Shown piece after piece: positions 5,948-8,544 of a stretch of 8,544 nt of DNA. The stretch is from Dehalococcoidales bacterium. GTDB taxonomy: Bacteria > Chloroflexota > Dehalococcoidia > Dehalococcoidales > DAOVUZ01. The first letter of the stretch is position 1; each line of letters begins with the position of its first letter. A program made the position numbers and the translations under genes. The DNA lies in NCBI GenBank assembly GCA_030632305.1, contig DAOVUZ010000023.1:1-8544 (forward strand), in the 5' to 3' direction. Under the pieces are notes generated by a model. It was not told the DNA's origin and made no database searches. It saw nothing but the letters and a program-made list of their open reading frames with translations.

Positions 5948-6904
5948 CTACCTCAGGATACCTCTTACAATAACATCCACCGCCTCATTTTCATCCAGCC
6001 CCCTCGCCATTAAGGTTTCCACCTGCCTTCTGTCTATACTACCTATAGCTGCCTCGTGGGTTACCTTTGCCTTTTCATTACGGACCAGGACAATCGGTAT
6101 TGCCTTACCTATTGCCTCTTCCCCATTAATCAGCTCAATGCAGTCAACATGTCCCCTGGCATAAGGAGCGTTGCCATAGGTTTCACCGATAACCTCTGCC
6201 CTGGCTCTATCTCTCAGCACCACCCTGGTCTTTATCAGGCTTCTGGCACCATCACCGTTTAAGTTTACTCTTTCAGCTATCTTTATAACATCATCCTTCT
6301 TGCCATAGACCTTGAGTATCATCTCAGCTACGCTCCTGGCTGCTGAAGAAACCTCAAAATCAAAGTCCAGTTTGCCGACACAGCCCTCAACCAGGCTAAA
6401 GGTATTTTCATATAAAGCCTTCTCGCCCAGGGTAACCTTGGCTTTAGGAATTACCTCAATCCCACCAGATTCGCCGTGGTAGTGAGTTTCCTTATAGCTG
6501 AAGCTGGCGTTATCCTCGATATTTATCACTGCATCCATCTTGTGGATTATATGAACAGCATTGGGGAAAATGCAGTGAGCAATTACTTTGACCTCAGCCC
6601 CCCTCCTCACATCAACCCGTAACCCTATCTCCTGTAAGCCTTCCTGGGGTAAAATACCAAAACACAGGTGAATAGGACGGCTTACCTTACAATCTTCCTC
6701 AATCAGCAGCCCAGCCATAATGCCGTGCTCTTGACTCTCCCCTGTCAGCTTAACGCCTTCTATTTCACTAGCACTTAAAATCTTGTTCTCATGAACGACC
6801 AGGCTGGCTACATCATTATTCAGTAAAGCACTTCTGTCGCCGCCAACCCTTTCGTAAGCATCAACCAGCCCCCGATATTCTTTTTCAACCAGGTAATCAA
6901 TCAT
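5948..6904 (-). CDS. sufB: SufB/SufD-type Fe-S assembly scaffold, short (SmsB-like)
   Basis: A 318-residue SufBD-core protein, shorter than classical SufB (about 470) or SufD (about 420). The beta-helix core contains the conserved HYHGESGG-like turn (141-148), HVDC with Cys255, and the C-terminal motif VTHEAAIGSIDRRQ (281-294) followed by LDENEAVDVIVRGIL, matching the end of SufB/SufD proteins. It should bind the ATPase encoded upstream and serve as scaffold for new Fe-S clusters. The ATG at 6904 overlaps the sufC stop (ATGA). No second SufB/SufD copy, no SufS desulfurase and no SufU/SufE gene lies in this window, so it matches the minimal two-gene C-B arrangement known from archaea and some anaerobic bacteria. 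The symbol sufB is used loosely; smsB would also fit. Confidence 0.85.
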   Translation of the reverse strand: MIDYLVEKEYRGLVDAYERVGGDRSALLNNDVASLVVHENKILSASEIEGVKLTGESQEHGIMAGLLIEEDCKVSRPIHLCFGILPQEGLQEIGLRVDVRRGAEVKVIAHCIFPNAVHIIHKMDAVINIEDNASFSYKETHYHGESGGIEVIPKAKVTLGEKALYENTFSLVEGCVGKLDFDFEVSSAARSVAEMILKVYGKKDDVIKIAERVNLNGDGARSLIKTRVVLRDRARAEVIGETYGNAPYARGHVDCIELINGEEAIGKAIPIVLVRNEKAKVTHEAAIGSIDRRQVETLMARGLDENEAVDVIVRGILR

Positions 6905-7632
6905 ATACTTTTATCCTTGTCTGCCGGCACATTGATATGGAGACAGGTCCGGCAGTTATCCTTGAACCACTGGCTTGTTTCCGCCGGTACCCCGGTCCTT
7001 ACTACCTTACCCGCACACATCACAGACACCCTATGGACTATTTCCATTACCTTCTCATTATGGGTAATTAGCACAACCGATGAGCCTTGCTTGTTCAATT
7101 CTACTATGCCGTTGAGTATTAAAGGTAATGAGACAATATCTATACCGGAGTCAGGCTCATCCAGTATGGCTAATTTGGGTCTCATCGCTAGGATAGAAGC
7201 CAGCTCTATTCTCTTCCTTTCACCTCCACTCAAGGTGTTATCAACATCTCTATCTAAATATTGTGACGGCTCCATCCCTACCATCAGCAAACATCGCTCA
7301 ATCTGCTCAATCCCAAAATTACTGCCACTTAGCTTGAGATAATCTCTCACCCTCAACCCCTCAATCCTGGCCGGTTCCTGCCAGGCTAGGCTTATCCCCT
7401 TCTTGGCTCGCTGAGATACAGAAAGGTCAGCAATATCCTCACCCTCAAAAATCACCCTCCCCCCGGTGGGCTTATAGTTATTTACCCCCATTATAAGGTA
7501 GGCAACAGTGGTCTTACCGGTTCCATTCTCACCCAATACCCCGAGTATTTCACCATCATTGACCTGCAGGGTTAAGTCATCAATTACTAACTTACCGTTT
7601 AACCTCAACTGAAGATTTTCCACCGTCAACAT
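6901..7632 (-). CDS. sufC: SufC-type ABC ATPase of minimal Fe-S assembly system (SmsC-like)
   Basis: A 243-residue soluble ABC ATPase that energises the SufB-type scaffold. Walker A GENGTGKT (34-41), Q-loop WQEPARI (84-90), signature LSGGERKR (134-141), Walker B LAILDEPDSGID (154-165) and H-loop LITHNE (H191) are all present. The WQEP, LSGGE and DEPDSGID variants are characteristic of SufC. The C-terminus holds an extra CxxC (C227/C230, NCRTC), not expected in enterobacterial SufC. I chose ATG 7632, with AGAGG 7 nt upstream, rather than an in-frame GTG at 7653 that lacks a ribosome site. It overlaps sufB by 4 nt and is the first gene after a good promoter at 7676-7704, so it probably heads an operon including sufB, nurA and perhaps the flavodoxin. 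Confidence 0.9.
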   Translation of the reverse strand: MLTVENLQLRLNGKLVIDDLTLQVNDGEILGVLGENGTGKTTVAYLIMGVNNYKPTGGRVIFEGEDIADLSVSQRAKKGISLAWQEPARIEGLRVRDYLKLSGSNFGIEQIERCLLMVGMEPSQYLDRDVDNTLSGGERKRIELASILAMRPKLAILDEPDSGIDIVSLPLILNGIVELNKQGSSVVLITHNEKVMEIVHRVSVMCAGKVVRTGVPAETSQWFKDNCRTCLHINVPADKDKSI

Positions 7633-7675
7633 ATTACTGCCTCTAACCAGCACCTATACTTACCGATCAAATAAC

Positions 7676-7704
7676 AGTATAATTCATTAAAGTGGCTAAC
7701 TCAA
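7676..7704 (-). promoter_or_regulatory. Sigma70-type promoter of the suf-nurA operon
   Basis: Reading the minus strand, TTGAGT (7704-7699; 4 of 6) and TATACT (7681-7676; 5 of 6) are separated by an optimal 17 nt. The predicted start lies near 7669, leaving a leader of about 37 nt before ATG 7632. No Fur-like site comparable to those at fur and feoA overlaps it, and no IscR-type site was recognised. The remaining divergent spacer to 7770 shows no other convincing signal. Confidence 0.6.
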
Positions 7705-7770
7705 GTAATGCCATATAAACCTGGACTTCCCATATCAATCCAGAGATACGGTGTGATATGATGGTGCAAG

Positions 7771-8391
7771 GTGCTTCTGGTGCTTTCATTTTTGTTTAGT
7801 GTATTCATAATTTCATTCTCCGGGGTAATGCTACCCGGGCCAATGTTCACTATCACTGTCGCCAAAAGCTATAAGTCGCGATTTGCTGGTATTGGGGTAA
7901 CCATAGGCCACGCTATTATAGAAATTCCTCTGATGCTACTTATATACTTTGGCTTTGCCCGATTCTTTCAACATAATCTGGTGCAACTCCTCCTAAGTGT
8001 GGTTGGTGGTTCTATGCTAATCTGGTTAGGTATAGGCATGTTCAGGATAAGGGCTAGTATAATAGAAAGGGGCAAGGACTTACCCTATAATGCAGTTACC
8101 GCCGGAGTAGTTACCAGTGCCCTTAATCCATTCTTCATTCTGTGGTGGGCAACCGTAGGCAGTATGCTTATCATGAATTCGCTGGAATTTGGCATTGTTG
8201 GGTTTGCTTTGCTTGTTCCTGTTCATTTGCTATGTGACGCTGTCTGGCTTTTATTTGTTTCAATGCTGGTCTACAAAACTCAGTCACTTTGGGGAAGAAA
8301 ATTTCAAGAAGGGCTGTTTACTGCCTGCAGCCTGCTACTTATTGGTTTTGGCGGTTGGTTTCTAGTATCAGGTCTCCAACTGATGGTTTAG
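7771..8391 (+). CDS. LysE/RhtB-family exporter
   Basis: A 206-residue integral membrane protein of the LysE superfamily, which exports amino acids or related small molecules driven by ion gradients. About six hydrophobic segments are visible (roughly 3-20, 40-62, 70-92, 107-136, 139-168 and 182-204). The family signature SGVMLPGP lies at the end of the first (17-24), and SALNPFFILWWATVG (116-130) corresponds to the conserved Asn-Pro segment. The start is GTG at 7771; an in-frame stop at 7759-7761 rules out an upstream start, and the next GTG is at 7780. No strong ribosome site precedes it. It is transcribed divergently from the suf operon. The substrate cannot be predicted, and nothing links it functionally to its neighbours. 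Confidence 0.85.
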   Translation: MLLVLSFLFSVFIISFSGVMLPGPMFTITVAKSYKSRFAGIGVTIGHAIIEIPLMLLIYFGFARFFQHNLVQLLLSVVGGSMLIWLGIGMFRIRASIIERGKDLPYNAVTAGVVTSALNPFFILWWATVGSMLIMNSLEFGIVGFALLVPVHLLCDAVWLLFVSMLVYKTQSLWGRKFQEGLFTACSLLLIGFGGWFLVSGLQLMV

Positions 8392-8393
8392 GT

Positions 8394-8429
8394 TTCGGCT
8401 GTTTGGCAACGCTGGTTTTGCCTGCCGAA
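8394..8429 (+). terminator. Two-part stem-loop after the exporter gene
   Basis: TTCGGC (8394-8399) pairs with GCCGAA (8424-8429), and nested inside GGCAA (8405-8409) pairs with TTGCC (8418-8422), giving an interrupted hairpin starting 3 nt after the stop. The following GTTTATATC is only weakly U-rich, so termination may be partial. It may separate the exporter from the next gene. Confidence 0.4.
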
Positions 8430-8447
8430 GTTTATATCTGGTATTAT
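8418..8447 (+). promoter_or_regulatory. Possible promoter for the deacetylase-like gene
   Basis: TTGCCT (8418-8423) and TATTAT (8442-8447) are 18 nt apart, and would start transcription near 8454, about 14 nt before the ATG. Both boxes are imperfect and the -35 lies within the hairpin, so this is a weak call; readthrough from the exporter gene is the alternative. Confidence 0.3.
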
Positions 8448-8467
8448 CACAAAAAGAGAGACACGCT

Positions 8468-8544
8468 ATGAAAGTAGGCTTTGTCTATGACCCCATCTAT
8501 CTCAAGCATGATACCGGGCAACATATAGAGAATGCCAAAAGGCT
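8468..8544 (+). CDS. Histone deacetylase/AcuC-like protein, N-terminal fragment
   Basis: Only the first 25 complete codons are in the window; the gene continues past the right edge. The translated start MKVGFVYDPIYLKHDTGQHI followed by ENAKR closely follows the opening of class I/II-type histone deacetylase-superfamily proteins (YDP...HDTG.H.E...RL), which in bacteria include acetoin-utilisation AcuC and acetylpolyamine amidohydrolases. These are zinc-dependent amidohydrolases, but the catalytic residues lie outside the window. The ATG at 8468 has a weak GAGAG ribosome site 7-8 nt upstream. It is 76 nt after the exporter gene on the same strand. The exact substrate cannot be told from this fragment. 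Confidence 0.7.
   Translation, partial: MKVGFVYDPIYLKHDTGQHIENAKR

Noticed and set aside
6917..7342. Plus-strand 141-codon frame
   Set aside because: Antisense to sufC, whose ABC motifs are complete; its translation shows no recognisable domain.
8289..8471. Plus-strand 60-codon frame crossing the exporter end
   Set aside because: It overlaps the exporter in another frame, has no family resemblance, and runs into the deacetylase start.
1..8544. CRISPR array, tRNA/rRNA, insertion sequence or phage module
   Set aside because: No regularly spaced repeats, cloverleaf, terminal inverted repeats, transposase or phage-type proteins were seen.

Overview
The window reads as compact bacterial chromosome of moderate G+C. 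Ten genes plus one very small gene lie on the minus strand, and two genes lie on the plus strand at the right end. Three things suggest a Chloroflexota (Dehalococcoidia-like) or other deep-branching anaerobe-type lineage: a minimal SufC/SufB-type pair of the kind common in archaea and anaerobes, a bacterial HerA/NurA DNA-end-processing module with a separate HAS-barrel protein, and FeoAB ferrous iron uptake next to Fur. The assignment is an inference from gene content; there is no rRNA or other marker here.

Layout from right to left, in the direction of minus-strand transcription. A good sigma70-type promoter (7676-7704) leads into sufC (SmsC-like ATPase) and sufB (SmsB-like), which overlap by 4 nt. 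They are followed after 13 nt by a NurA-family nuclease and after a further 37 nt by a small flavodoxin. A 10-bp hairpin and a 22-codon lysine-rich gene (4107-4175) lie in the following spacer. Next come a HAS-barrel protein and a HerA/FtsK-like ATPase, coupled by an ATGA overlap. A separate iron block follows: fur, with a consensus TTGACA-17-TATAAT promoter and an operator at its start point, then feoA, then feoB, which runs off the left edge. On the plus strand, right of the divergent spacer at 7654-7770, are a LysE-family exporter and the first 25 codons of a histone-deacetylase/AcuC-like protein.

How the genes fit together. The iron block looks like a simple regulon: an 18-nt sequence is shared (17/18) between the fur and feoA upstream regions, so Fur probably represses itself and feoAB. 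The Suf-type pair would build Fe-S clusters, and the flavodoxin is a plausible electron carrier for low iron. HerA and NurA are a known partnership (hexameric DNA pump plus nuclease) used for DNA end resection. Here they are split by the flavodoxin and the small basic gene. The NurA protein carries a compact four-cysteine cluster not expected from archaeal NurA, and it sits directly behind the Fe-S assembly genes. The most interesting possibility is therefore an Fe-S (or zinc) containing NurA whose expression is tied to cluster assembly. No CRISPR array, tRNA, rRNA, insertion sequence or phage gene was seen.
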